Part shown: positions 21,715 through 30,898 of the stretch, piece after piece | Layout of the letters: every line of letters begins with the position of its first letter | Position numbering within the stretch: the first letter of the stretch is position 1 | Notes under the pieces: generated by a model | Told to the model about the DNA's origin: nothing | What the model saw: only the letters and a program-made list of their open reading frames with translations | Database searches by the model: none | Origin: Clostridiales bacterium | GTDB lineage: Bacteria > Bacillota > Clostridia > Oscillospirales > Acutalibacteraceae | DNA length: 53,074 nucleotides | Assembly: GCA_012519975.1 (NCBI GenBank) | Contig: JAAYPE010000080.1 | Coordinates: 1-53,074, forward strand | Direction of reading: 5' to 3' | Program-made: the position numbers and the translations under genes

Positions 21715-21846
21715 TTAAATCCAGAGCATTGTTGCTGGAGTTACATCATCAAAAAGGATGGCGATAACTGCTGTTACTGCAAACACCCCTGCTACAATTG
21801 CACGAGAAAGTACCGTTGCTCGATTATCATTGATGTATTCCCTCAT
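21715..21846 (-). CDS. Small single-helix membrane protein (43 residues)
   Basis: Start ATG at 21846 with GGAGG 8 nt upstream; stop TAA at 21715. The start is polar and charged (MREYINDNRATVLSR). One hydrophobic helix follows (residues about 16-33, AIVAGVFAVTAVIAILF) and then DDVTPATMLWI. A dedicated terminator follows. I recognise no family. The good binding site, the membrane-helix composition and the isolated transcription unit make it a likely real small gene. It is situated between rpe and a two-component system, but nothing shows a link to either. Confidence 0.7.
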   Translation of the reverse strand: MREYINDNRATVLSRAIVAGVFAVTAVIAILFDDVTPATMLWI

Positions 21847-22069
21847 TTTTACCGCCTCCATTTAATATTTAAAAACTATAGTCTTATTATACTCAAAAAA
21901 GCTTTATAAATATACACAAAAGCGGTTACATATGATTACAATATTGTAAACCTACTATGCTATTGATTACAAATTGTAATTTCTTAAATGGAACTGTAAT
22001 TTTGCTGAAATAAGTTGTGTGCAAAACTATGTGCAAATTGTCAAATAATGCGTTATGCGCCTAGCTTTT

Positions 22070-24544
22070 TTATTTGTCAAGCGGTAGCTTTACAGTGGCT
22101 TTAAACAAGTCGCCATCTATCTCTATTTTAAACTCACCGTTTTGCAAATCAATTAAATTATCTGCAATTGACAGTCCAAGTCCGTTGCCTTCTGTGGCCC
22201 TGGCTTCGTCACCTCTTACAAACCTTTGGGTCAACTGGTCTACTGACACATCAAGCTCATTTTTTGAAATATTTTTTATTGATATTACTCCAAAACCTTC
22301 ATTCTCAAAAACATCAACGTACACTCTTGTTTTTGGCATTGCATATTTTTTTACATTGCTAAACAGATTTTCAATTGCTCTGTACGACTTTTGACTATCA
22401 GCTTTAACAATTGGAGCGTCACTAGGAGTTGTTACACGCATTTCTATTTCTAGCTCCTTTAACTCTTGCTCGTTTTCTCCCACAAGCTGAATTGCAAGCT
22501 CATTTAAATTAACCTTTGTAAGCTCTAAACTTACATTACCACTAGAGATTTTAGATGCTTCTACAAGGTCCTCTATAAGTTTTTTTAGTCGCTCTGCTTT
22601 TTCTTCTAATATTTTAATATAGCTATTTGCTGTTTGGTCTTGCAAGTCGCAACGCTTTAACAAATCCACATAATTTACTATTGATGTTAATGGAGTTTTA
22701 AGGTCGTGCGAAACATTTGTAATAAGCTCTGTTTTCATTCGCTCACCCTTTACCGCCTCGTCTACTGCGATTTTCATACCCTCACGAAGATTTACAATAT
22801 GCGTTGCAAAATCTTGTAAATATCTTGGCATAAAATAAACATCTAGATTAAAATCGAACTTGCCTTTTTCTGCCTCGATTAGCACTTCCATCATATCATC
22901 TAGTGCTTTTATTGTGCTTTTTGCTAGGGCAACTAAAGATAAGTTTAGCCCCAACATTAAAACTACCACAATAAACGCTAGCACACTGTGCCTACTTTTC
23001 GATAGCATTGAATATACAAGTGCCAGCACCATATTTGCTCCTGCATACTGACCTATTATTATAAACATTCTAGTTTTTAAATTTTTGGTTTTTGGAGGCA
23101 ATAATAAATCTCTTAAAGAATTATAAGACTTTTTAAACCCTGTGCCTAGCTTTCTACCGCTACCCACAAACATTTCATATACCAGCGTATGTTTCCAATA
23201 AGTTTTGCACCTTGAGTGCCTAACAACAGACATAAGCCACTCTACAAAAAAGGCAACAGATATCGCTACGCAAGCACTACCCCCTAGCAGCATAAACTGT
23301 TCTTCAAAAGCATCTAATTGGTAGCTCCAAAAAAAGCTATCATATATTATTACCATAACTAAGGCAAAGCATAACGCAAGTATCGCAGACGCTCCAAAGT
23401 GAATATCGTTGTATATCCAGTCTGTTCTAGCTTTTATTGTATTGCCTTGTTCGTCAACCTTCCCTGCCAAAGTGGCAGATAAAACAATGCAAGCTATCAT
23501 TAGCACACAGGATACAACTGCAACAGTCCCCATACCTTTTAATTTTGCAAAGCTCTTTGAATAATCTTGATGCAAATTGTAATATTCATCGCCCTTTACA
23601 ATAGTTTTTGCACTGTCATTTATCTCAAAGCAGGCGTAAAATCCGTCATTGTCAAACCTTTCACTAAGCATTGTTAAGGCGTTATAGCCTTCGCCATTTT
23701 CATAATAATTGTTTTTATAAAGCTCTATTTTATCCCCTGTCAATACACCGTTTTGCACAGCAACACCCCAACCTGTTCCTTTAATGAGGGATGAAAAATC
23801 TGTTTGCGCTGTTATTTCAACGCCCATATTTGTAAAAACTTCTCCTGTTCGCTTGTTTAAAATTGCAAACTTCAAGTTTTTAAACTCTTCTATTGTTTTT
23901 TTATCTTTTTCGTACTGCGCACTGTATTCAAGTCGTTCACGGTTAATTCTGTTCTTATAGCTCTTCTCATAATCACTACGAATTTCTTTTTCATTTACTA
24001 CAATTGCATCAAGCGGAAAACCTCTGTAATACTGCTTGCCATCAATTGTTTTTAAGTTTTCACTACCATCTATTGTCTCGTCATATAATACCGGTGCATA
24101 GTTGCTGACTGTTTCACCGTCACTAAACTTAAATGTTCTATTGCCTTTTTCATCCTCTACCTCAGCATTGATTATAACGGTTTTTTTTCTTTCAATAATT
24201 TCACGAGCAATGTCCTCTTCCATTTCTTTTAGCAGTTTTACCTCTTTGCTTTTAAACGCTTGACCGCTTTTTACATTTTCATCACTTTTATATTCTGTCA
24301 TCATCTTTTTTATTATTTTTGTATCTTTAGAAAACTGCTTTGCAAACATTTTTGAGTCTGTATACTTTGGCTCTTCTTTATCTCCAAAAACCTGTGAAAA
24401 ATCTACTGTACCATTGTTTTTTACTGAAAATAATAAAATATAGCTTGCCGAATAAAATGTTGAAAAAGCAAATATGCAAGCAAGCAAAAAGGTTGCAACT
24501 TTTATCATTGTGTTATTTCTAATTTTTTTCCATTTTGTATCCAA
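22070..24544 (-). CDS. Sensor histidine kinase
   Basis: 824 residues. An N-terminal membrane helix (about 13-35) is followed by an extracytoplasmic region of some 300 residues rich in Lys/Glu (the likely sensor), then five membrane helices between about 335 and 550. The cytoplasmic kinase core has the phosphorylated His in NVSHDLKTPLTS (about 613), an N-box ENLFSNVKKYA and the G-box EGNGLGLSIADNL near 785. The order fits an orthodox HisKA plus HATPase kinase. Its start overlaps the response regulator gene by 26 bp, so the two are coexpressed partners. The signal is unknown; the many helices before the kinase are unusual and may sense membrane or wall state. Confidence 0.9.
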   Translation of the reverse strand: MDTKWKKIRNNTMIKVATFLLACIFAFSTFYSASYILLFSVKNNGTVDFSQVFGDKEEPKYTDSKMFAKQFSKDTKIIKKMMTEYKSDENVKSGQAFKSKEVKLLKEMEEDIAREIIERKKTVIINAEVEDEKGNRTFKFSDGETVSNYAPVLYDETIDGSENLKTIDGKQYYRGFPLDAIVVNEKEIRSDYEKSYKNRINRERLEYSAQYEKDKKTIEEFKNLKFAILNKRTGEVFTNMGVEITAQTDFSSLIKGTGWGVAVQNGVLTGDKIELYKNNYYENGEGYNALTMLSERFDNDGFYACFEINDSAKTIVKGDEYYNLHQDYSKSFAKLKGMGTVAVVSCVLMIACIVLSATLAGKVDEQGNTIKARTDWIYNDIHFGASAILALCFALVMVIIYDSFFWSYQLDAFEEQFMLLGGSACVAISVAFFVEWLMSVVRHSRCKTYWKHTLVYEMFVGSGRKLGTGFKKSYNSLRDLLLPPKTKNLKTRMFIIIGQYAGANMVLALVYSMLSKSRHSVLAFIVVVLMLGLNLSLVALAKSTIKALDDMMEVLIEAEKGKFDFNLDVYFMPRYLQDFATHIVNLREGMKIAVDEAVKGERMKTELITNVSHDLKTPLTSIVNYVDLLKRCDLQDQTANSYIKILEEKAERLKKLIEDLVEASKISSGNVSLELTKVNLNELAIQLVGENEQELKELEIEMRVTTPSDAPIVKADSQKSYRAIENLFSNVKKYAMPKTRVYVDVFENEGFGVISIKNISKNELDVSVDQLTQRFVRGDEARATEGNGLGLSIADNLIDLQNGEFKIEIDGDLFKATVKLPLDK

Positions 24545-25208
24545 TTCCCCACACCACCTTAATATATTTTGGCTCTTTAGGATTTATTTCTATCTTCTCT
24601 CTGATTCTTCGTATATGTACTGTTACGGTTTTTTCTGTAGCATAGGACGGCTCGTTCCAAACCGCCTCATAAATCTGTTGAGTAGACAGCACCATTCCCA
24701 TATTTTTCATAAGATATTCTACAATTCCGTATTCAGTTGCTGTGAGTTTTATATCTTCTCCATCTAGCGTAACAGTTTTTGCTTGCGTATCTAAAACCAT
24801 ACCGCCTGTTATTATTTGATTGTCGTTCACTGTAAGACTTCCAAGGCTTGTGTATCTTCTTATCTGGGATTTTACTCTAGCCATAAGTTCAAGCGGGTTA
24901 AACGGCTTTGTAACATAATCGTCAGCGCCAAAGCTTAGCCCTGCTATTTTATCCGTATCCTCACTTTTTGCAGACAGCAAAATTATTGGAACATTTCTTT
25001 GCTCCCTAAGCTTTAAAGTTGCAGTAAGCCCATCCATTTGTGGCATCATAATATCTAGTATTATGCAGTGCAACTCATTTTCTGCCGCCGCTTTTATTGC
25101 TTGTATTCCGTTTTCTGCTCTTATTGCGTTATAACCCTCTAATTTCAAATATATTTCAATAGAATCAAGAATTGCTATGTCATCATCACAAATCAGCACA
25201 TTATACAT
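24519..25208 (-). CDS. OmpR/PhoB-family response regulator
   Basis: 229 residues from ATG 25208, chosen because GGGGTGA precedes it; an upstream ATG lacks a site. The receiver domain (1-115) has the acidic CDDD pocket (8-10), phosphorylated Asp52 in ILDIMMPQMDG, the switch Ser/Thr in ILLSAKSE and Lys in VTKPFNPLEL. The C-terminal winged helix (about 130-227) has LTATEYGIVEYLMKN and VTVHIRRIREKIE, ending in VWGIGYKME. It is a DNA-binding regulator working with the kinase whose gene it overlaps. The pair may be autoregulated; no target site can be named. Confidence 0.94.
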   Translation of the reverse strand: MYNVLICDDDIAILDSIEIYLKLEGYNAIRAENGIQAIKAAAENELHCIILDIMMPQMDGLTATLKLREQRNVPIILLSAKSEDTDKIAGLSFGADDYVTKPFNPLELMARVKSQIRRYTSLGSLTVNDNQIITGGMVLDTQAKTVTLDGEDIKLTATEYGIVEYLMKNMGMVLSTQQIYEAVWNEPSYATEKTVTVHIRRIREKIEINPKEPKYIKVVWGIGYKMEKN

Positions 25209-25261
25209 TTTAATCACCCCACTCGTTATTAAAAATATCATATCACAAATGCAAAACAAGA

Positions 25262-25301
25262 AACAATCATCTGACAGATATAAATCTAACAGATGATTGT
25301 T
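25262..25301 (-). terminator. Hairpin after the AI-2E/YtvI-family gene
   Basis: Perfect 12-bp arms AACAATCATCTG / CAGATGATTGTT. A second small stem (AGAT / ATCT) can form in the loop. On the minus strand a TTTCTTGTTTT stretch follows. Confidence 0.65.
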
Positions 25302-25351
25302 ACAATTTGAGTTATATATTTATTACAAACTTATTAAGATAAAAGCTTGTG

Positions 25352-26545
25352 CTATATTTTTTGTATTTCCTTTTCTTGTTTTCCCGTCTTCGGGGTGCCT
25401 GATTTGTTAAGGCTAGAGAGGTTTATAACACCCTCATCACTTAGAATTTTAAGGCAGAATATTGTTATTGGTAACAAGAACATTCCTATAATTCCAAACA
25501 ATTGAAGCCCTACATACATCGCAGAAATAGTTGCAACTGGTGGCAAATCAAGTTGTGATGCTACAAGCTTTGGCTCGACAACCTGCCTAATTACAGTGAT
25601 TGCCCCATAAAGAATTAAAAGTGAAACTCCAAGCCTTGCATCTCCAACTATTGTTGAATATATTCCCCAGGGAATTAGGATTGAACCTGTTCCAAAAATG
25701 GGCAAAATATCAACAAGCGCCGTGATAACTGCAATTACAAATATATATGAGCCTTTATAAACACCAATGATTTTCATAACACTAAGACCCAAAATCATTT
25801 CTGAGAATGTTACTAACATAATTATCAAATAAGCTTTTCCAAGCTTGCCTAGTGACGAGAACAAAACTGCCTTTGTACGAGATAACATAAATCTTTTATC
25901 CTCTGGGAAAAGACCTTTTATTCCTCTTGAAATACGCTCATAGTCCGAGGTCATAAAACAACTTGAAATAATCGTTATTATAACAGCAATTAAAATCGAC
26001 GGAATTTGCTTTGCGGTGTTCCACACACCTGTAATTGATGGAAAAACAAGTGATTTTAAGTTAAGTGATCCTAGATGTATCGATGGAGAACTGCCCGTAC
26101 TTACGCCCTCTTGCATCATTAATCTAAGCTCTGCTAAAAACTCCTCAACGGATACCGAAATACTCTTTTGCACAAATTCCGGTGTAGCAGCAACAAACGA
26201 GCGTGTTGTTCTCTCTATCCAATCAATATCATTTATACGAATAGAGACATAATCTATAAAATCGTGAAACTCCTTTATAACTCTGTTGCTAAGTAATGCA
26301 ATAAACAAGCCAATTAAAAACAAAACAAGCAACACCATAAGAACAGATACTATACCTTTTTTTATCTTATATTTATTGGATATATTATCAACTGGTCTTT
26401 GCAAAACCACTGCCAAAAAAAACGCAAAAATCAATGGAAAAAGTGGCCAAAAAGCATATTTTACAAAAAGATAAAACAGCCCTAGCATAGACACATAGTA
26501 CATTAAATTGATTATAAACCCTCGTCTTCTTTCAATTGTTTCCAA
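25352..26545 (-). CDS. AI-2E family permease, possibly sporulation protein YtvI
   Basis: 397 residues with about seven membrane helices, of the PerM/AI-2E transporter family (UPF0118). Family marks are FLAVVLQRPVDNISNKYKIK after the first helices, a long amphipathic middle region, the ISSCFMTSDYERI strand and the C-terminal AITVIRQVVEPKLVASQLDLPPVATISAMYVG region, given here in short as RQVVEPKLV and LPPVATISAMYVG. Clostridial members of this group with the FFxSxDYxRI pattern are often named YtvI, needed for sporulation. Others export small signals or Na+. Which applies cannot be decided from sequence. It is transcribed alone, as a hairpin separates it from the two-component system. Confidence 0.85.
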   Translation of the reverse strand: METIERRRGFIINLMYYVSMLGLFYLFVKYAFWPLFPLIFAFFLAVVLQRPVDNISNKYKIKKGIVSVLMVLLVLFLIGLFIALLSNRVIKEFHDFIDYVSIRINDIDWIERTTRSFVAATPEFVQKSISVSVEEFLAELRLMMQEGVSTGSSPSIHLGSLNLKSLVFPSITGVWNTAKQIPSILIAVIITIISSCFMTSDYERISRGIKGLFPEDKRFMLSRTKAVLFSSLGKLGKAYLIIMLVTFSEMILGLSVMKIIGVYKGSYIFVIAVITALVDILPIFGTGSILIPWGIYSTIVGDARLGVSLLILYGAITVIRQVVEPKLVASQLDLPPVATISAMYVGLQLFGIIGMFLLPITIFCLKILSDEGVINLSSLNKSGTPKTGKQEKEIQKI

Positions 26546-26746
26546 TTTAGGTCACCTCTATTTGCTATCATTTTAAAACATCTATTCTTATTGTTATTCT
26601 ACACCAACAATTTGTTTTTAACAATCATTAATGTGCAAAATTTAAAAAAATTAACTTTTCTCTTTATTACGCCGTGCTTTTGTGGTAAAATATATTATCG
26701 TTTATTATAATGTAATTATAAATATTTTTAAAAGGACGGTTTATTT

Positions 26747-27985
26747 ATGTATGTTGCTGTAATGGGCTACGGCACTGTGGGTTCAGGCGTTGTTGAAATT
26801 CTTTCAAAAAATCACGATAGTATTATAAAGAAAAGCGCTCAAAACGATATTCAGATTAAATATATTCTTGATAGAAACGAGTTTCCAAACGACCCAAATG
26901 CTGATAAATTTATAAAGGATTTTAACATAATCCTAAACGATGACGATGTTAAAGTTGTTGTTGAAACAATGGGCGGTGTTACACCTGCCTTTGACTTTGC
27001 TCTGGCTTGCCTTAACAAAGGTAAAAGCGTTGTTACATCTAACAAAGAGCTTGTCGCTACTAAGGGTTTAGAGTTGCTTGATGCCGCAAAACGAAACAAT
27101 GCAAACTTTTTGTTTGAGGCAAGTGTTGGTGGTGGAATTCCTATTATTCGTCCGATTTCTCAATGCCTTGCCGCAAACGAGATTGAAGAGATTTCTGGAA
27201 TTCTCAATGGCACAACTAACTTTATTTTAGGTAAGATGATAAATGATAATATGAGCTTTGAGGATGCACTAAAGCTTGCGCAGGATAACGGGTATGCCGA
27301 AAAAGACCCAACCGCCGATATTGAGGGGTTTGACGCTTGTCGCAAAATTTGTATACTAGCAGCTTTATGCTTTGGAAAGCACGTTTATCCTGAGAGTATT
27401 CATACTGAGGGAATAACGAAAATCACTCTTGCAGACATTGCATATGCACAAAGCTTTGGCAGTGTAGTTAAGCTAATTGCCAACGCAAAAAAACTTGACA
27501 ATGGCAAAATCTACGCAATCGTAAGCCCTGCTATTGTAAACAAATCAAGCCAACTCGCTGGTGTTGACGATGTATTTAATGCCGTTTTAATAAAAGGTGA
27601 TGCAACTGGAGATGTTGTTTTTTATGGCAAGGGCGCCGGAAAACTTCCAACTGCAAGTGCTGTTGTTGCCGATGTTATCGACTGTTCAAACAACCTTGAG
27701 CGTCGCAAAGATTTTGGTTGGGATGATTATGTTGAGGATTATGTAATTGACCATCTGGACAAAGAGCTTTCACTCTATGTTCGTGCAAAAACAAATGACA
27801 CAGGAAGCGCTCTAGCAAGCATACACAACACATTTGATAAGGCAACAATTTTAAATAGATGTGATGCACCGCAAGACGAAATTGCTTTTGTCACACCAAT
27901 AGAAACAGAGCGCACACTTCGTCAAAAACTTGATAGTATTAATGATATCACACCACTTTCAGTTATTCGTGTTTGTGATTGCTAG
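26747..27985 (+). CDS. hom: Homoserine dehydrogenase
   Basis: 412 residues, full length. It reduces aspartate semialdehyde to homoserine, the branch to threonine and methionine. The NAD(P) domain opens with MGYGTVGSGVVEIL. ETMGGVTPAFDFALACLNKG, VVTSNKELVA, EASVGGGIPIIRP and ISGILNGTTNFIL give the catalytic core, and EGFDACRKICILAALCFG the helical cover. The last 80 residues form an ACT-type regulatory domain (LYVRAKTNDTGSALASIHNTF), expected to give threonine feedback. It lies 47 nt before lysC in the same direction, so both pathway enzymes share a transcript. A TGG-TAAAAT extended -10 at 26683-26691 is a possible promoter. Confidence 0.96.
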   Translation: MYVAVMGYGTVGSGVVEILSKNHDSIIKKSAQNDIQIKYILDRNEFPNDPNADKFIKDFNIILNDDDVKVVVETMGGVTPAFDFALACLNKGKSVVTSNKELVATKGLELLDAAKRNNANFLFEASVGGGIPIIRPISQCLAANEIEEISGILNGTTNFILGKMINDNMSFEDALKLAQDNGYAEKDPTADIEGFDACRKICILAALCFGKHVYPESIHTEGITKITLADIAYAQSFGSVVKLIANAKKLDNGKIYAIVSPAIVNKSSQLAGVDDVFNAVLIKGDATGDVVFYGKGAGKLPTASAVVADVIDCSNNLERRKDFGWDDYVEDYVIDHLDKELSLYVRAKTNDTGSALASIHNTFDKATILNRCDAPQDEIAFVTPIETERTLRQKLDSINDITPLSVIRVCDC

Positions 27986-28032
27986 TTTTAAATTAATAAA
28001 GGTTTGTAGACTTTTTTATACGGGAGGATTTT

Positions 28033-29244
28033 ATGTCACTTATAGTTCAAAAATTTGGCGGCAGCTCTGTTGCCGACGCAAAGCGTGTAATGAATGTTGC
28101 ATCTATTGTAACTGATACTTACAGCGCTGGTAACGATGTTGTTGTTGTTGTTTCTGCACAAGGAGATACAACAGACGAGCTCGTCGCAAAAGCAACCGAA
28201 ATTAACCCTAAACACTCTCGCAGGGAAATGGATATGTTACTTAGTGCAGGTGAGCAAATCTCGATTTCTTTACTTGCAATGGCTATTGAAAAACTAGGTT
28301 TTCCTGTTGTTTCTTTGCTTGGATGGCAGGCAGGTTTTTCAACAACATCCACTCACACTGCCGCTAGAATTAAAACTGTTAACACTGAGCGACTACGCAC
28401 AGAGCTTGACAAAAAGAACATTGTTATTGTCGCAGGATTTCAGGGTATTAACAAATATGACAATATTACAACTTTGGGAAGAGGCGGTTCCGACACGAGC
28501 GCTGTAGCTCTTGCCGCTTCACTAAAAGCAGACCGTTGCCAAATTTATACCGATGTTGAAGGTGTTTACACTGCCGACCCACGCAAGGTTGAAAACACCA
28601 AAAAGCTAAACGAGATAACCTATGACGAAATGCTTGAGCTTGCAACGCTAGGTGCGCAAGTTTTGAACAACCGTTCGGTTGAAATGGCAAAAAAATATAA
28701 TGTAAAATTAGAGGTTCTCTCAAGCCTTACGAGAGTTCCTGGCACAATTGTTAAGGAGGTTGCTACTGTGGAAAAAATGCTTGTAAGAGGTGTTACAAAG
28801 GACACCGATGTTGCTAGGGTATCAATTCTTGCTCTGCCTGACATTCCGGGTATTGCTTTTAAAATATTTAGCAAACTTGCGTCAAAGGATATAAATGTCG
28901 ATATTATTTTGCAGTCTGTTGGCCGTGATGGTACAAAGGATATTACTTTTACTGTTCAAAAAAGTCACGGAGAGCTTGCAAAGCAACTTATAAAAGAAAC
29001 TTTTGACATCCCAGATGAAAAAATCATTGTTGATACAAATGTTGCAAAAATTTCAATTGTTGGTGCTGGAATGGAATCGCACCCTGGCACCGCCGCAAAA
29101 ATGTTTGAGGCGCTGTATGAAATCAATGTAAACATTCAAATGATTGCAACGAGTGAGATTAAAATTTCTGTTTTGATTGATGTGCAAGATGCTGACAAAG
29201 CAGTTTCTGCCGTTCACGCTGCTTTTATTCCGTCTGGAAAATAA
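28033..29244 (+). CDS. lysC: Aspartate kinase
   Basis: 403 residues, a monofunctional class aspartate kinase. It phosphorylates aspartate, the first step to lysine, threonine and methionine. KFGGSSVADAKRV at the N-terminus, LLSAGEQISISLLAMAI, TLGRGGSDTSAVALAA and YTDVEGVYTADPRKV are the kinase marks. Two C-terminal ACT domains begin near 265 (VARVSILALPDIPGIAFKIF and AKISIVGAGMESHPGTAAKMF), so feedback by lysine and/or threonine is expected. Start ATG 28033 has GGGAGG upstream. Only 47 nt separate it from hom, too short for a lysine riboswitch, and none is seen upstream of hom. Confidence 0.96.
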   Translation: MSLIVQKFGGSSVADAKRVMNVASIVTDTYSAGNDVVVVVSAQGDTTDELVAKATEINPKHSRREMDMLLSAGEQISISLLAMAIEKLGFPVVSLLGWQAGFSTTSTHTAARIKTVNTERLRTELDKKNIVIVAGFQGINKYDNITTLGRGGSDTSAVALAASLKADRCQIYTDVEGVYTADPRKVENTKKLNEITYDEMLELATLGAQVLNNRSVEMAKKYNVKLEVLSSLTRVPGTIVKEVATVEKMLVRGVTKDTDVARVSILALPDIPGIAFKIFSKLASKDINVDIILQSVGRDGTKDITFTVQKSHGELAKQLIKETFDIPDEKIIVDTNVAKISIVGAGMESHPGTAAKMFEALYEINVNIQMIATSEIKISVLIDVQDADKAVSAVHAAFIPSGK

Positions 29245-29261
29245 AATATAAATACTATAAC

Positions 29262-29292
29262 AAAAAGGCTTTCAAAAACGAAAGCCTTTTTA
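29262..29292 (+). terminator. Terminator of the hom-lysC unit
   Basis: AAAAAGGCTTTC / GAAAGCCTTTTT stem with an AAAAAC loop, 18 nt after lysC. Confidence 0.88.
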
Positions 29293-29471
29293 TATATCAA
29301 AATTTAGTTTATCATAATATAGCTTATGCTCTGCTCAACTCTGCATAGCTCACTCTAAGTATATCTCTTATTGCATTCTTTGAAAAGGGCTTATGCTTAG
29401 TTAGTCCTATCTCTGCTTAGTTGCTCCTAGATTTAGTACTACTATAGTATTAAGTACACTAATATAAGAAA

Positions 29472-29498
29472 GACCCCAACTATTAAAGTCAAGGTCAG
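29472..29498 (-). terminator. Terminator of the PH-SHOCT gene
   Basis: On the minus strand GACCTTGACT pairs with AGTTGGGGTC, including three G-U or U-G pairs, followed by TTTCTTA. Confidence 0.55.
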
Positions 29499-29502
29499 TT
29501 AT

Positions 29503-30204
29503 TTATATACCTAAGAGTTCTGATTTCTTTTGCTCAAATTCTTCTTGTGTAATTGCACCCATATCTAATAGGTTCTTATATTTTAGTATCTCGTCAGCTG
29601 AACTAGATGATTGCATTTGAACTGGTGCATTCTCGGTCTTTTGTAATGAATGTAATATTTCATGCACTTTGTTATTTATAGATTGTGCTGTTGGACTATT
29701 GACACCAACATTAAACTTTTCTTTTATGGTATCAATAGTAAGCACTCCAAATATTGGGCCAGTATTTAAAGTAATATCATTTAGGTTATCAAGTAAAACT
29801 GTTTGAACTGTTTGTCCCATCATTTTCTGTTGTGCCATAATTATTCTTTTGTTAGTGATAGCATAAGCAAAGTTATTATTATGTTTGGTTGTTGAAATAT
29901 AGTTATGTAGCCCTATGAAACACATTAAAGTTTCTTCATCACTTTGTAAAGACTGCTCAATAAGCATAAAGTGTTTTATTCCCCATTTACGGCTTAAACC
30001 TTGTCCATAGTTATTATCAATACAATACTGATACATTGCTTCTGCTGCATTCAATTTTTGTTGTGATGTGTTTTTAACCTCTACATCTTTTGCTTTAACC
30101 CTTGCTTCAAACTGTTCAAAGGTTTCATTTGGTTCCCTAGTTAGACCAGTAGCTTTGGTATATAGCTTTTCCAATTTCATTTGTTTCTTATCATTGCTAA
30201 ACAT
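29503..30204 (-). CDS. Bacterial PH-like domain and SHOCT domain protein
   Basis: 233 residues, cytoplasmic. The N-terminal 70 residues are charged and helical. Residues about 85-175 look like a bacterial pleckstrin-homology (YokE/bPH) domain: LQSDEETLMCFIGLHNY, NFAYAITNKRIIMAQQKMMG, VLLDNLNDITLNTGPIFGVLTI. The last 30 residues are a SHOCT motif: ADEILKYKNLLDMGAITQEEFEQKK, shown here in two parts as ILKYKNLLDMGAI and TQEEFEQKKSELL. SHOCT segments are common in phage-near and stress proteins of Firmicutes and may aid oligomerisation. GGAGGT precedes the ATG. Its base use and lack of operon partners suggest accessory origin. Function unknown. Confidence 0.8.
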   Translation of the reverse strand: MFSNDKKQMKLEKLYTKATGLTREPNETFEQFEARVKAKDVEVKNTSQQKLNAAEAMYQYCIDNNYGQGLSRKWGIKHFMLIEQSLQSDEETLMCFIGLHNYISTTKHNNNFAYAITNKRIIMAQQKMMGQTVQTVLLDNLNDITLNTGPIFGVLTIDTIKEKFNVGVNSPTAQSINNKVHEILHSLQKTENAPVQMQSSSSADEILKYKNLLDMGAITQEEFEQKKSELLGI

Positions 30205-30376
30205 AAGAATTACCTCCTTTATAGTGTTTATATGAACTACGCTTACAATTCCCTATAAAAGTATTATAGCTGAATGTAACACAAAAGTACAGTGAATAAT
30301 CATATCATATTGTGTTATAGTTTTGCAACCATATATAAACTTATAATGTATTCAAAAGCTATGGAGGTTTTGAGTT

Positions 30377-30898
30377 ATGAGTAAGTTTATAGTAACACCT
30401 AAAGAAGATAAATCAATTACAATGACTATTCGTATAGATAGAGCTTTACAAGAAGAATATAATGCTTTGTCTACTAAGACTAATCGTTCTAGGAATGAGT
30501 TAATTAGTATGGCTTTACAGTATGCACTTGACCACATGGAAATAGTTGATGAATGTCATATAAAAACATTTATACTATTCCCATGTTTCGTCATTGCCTA
30601 TGCAAATCTTATTTCTACCTGTGTTTTTTGCAACATAAAGGTTTTTGTCTGCTGCACCTATTATTTCTTCAACGCTCATCCCTTTAACATATTCTGCAAC
30701 GCCACCGCTTATTGTTATTGGCCTATTTACAGAATCGGACAAGCTAGTTTCTTCGACTATTTTTCTTATTTCTTCCGCCCTTCTATATGCGACCTCTGCC
30801 GAAGTGTTTGGAAAAACTGCCACAAACTCTTCACCACCATAACGACTAAGCATATCGCTTGTACGGATTTGAGTGCCAACAAGGTCGCAAAGGTTTAG
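30377..30898 (+). CDS. Ribbon-helix-helix protein with run-on C-terminus
   Basis: The first 58 residues are a complete CopG/Arc-type ribbon-helix-helix domain: FIVTPKEDKSITMTIRIDRA, LQEEYNALSTKTNRSRNELI and SMALQYALDHMEIVDE. Such proteins are 55-70 residues long and act as DNA-binding repressors or antitoxins. Here the frame has no stop at the expected place and reads on for 115 codons, of which 324 bp lie antisense to the end of the diguanylate cyclase gene. That tail is Cys/Phe-rich and not protein-like. A TAA in another frame lies at the natural end (ATGAATGTCATATAA, from 30549). So the 3' end appears damaged by a frameshift or by a rearrangement. GGAGG lies before the ATG. No toxin gene is adjacent. 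Confidence 0.65.
   Translation: MSKFIVTPKEDKSITMTIRIDRALQEEYNALSTKTNRSRNELISMALQYALDHMEIVDECHIKTFILFPCFVIAYANLISTCVFCNIKVFVCCTYYFFNAHPFNIFCNATAYCYWPIYRIGQASFFDYFSYFFRPSICDLCRSVWKNCHKLFTTITTKHIACTDLSANKVAKV

Noticed and set aside
27986..28032. Lysine riboswitch before lysC
   Set aside because: Only 47 nt separate hom and lysC, far less than a lysine riboswitch needs, and the region upstream of hom shows no such structure.
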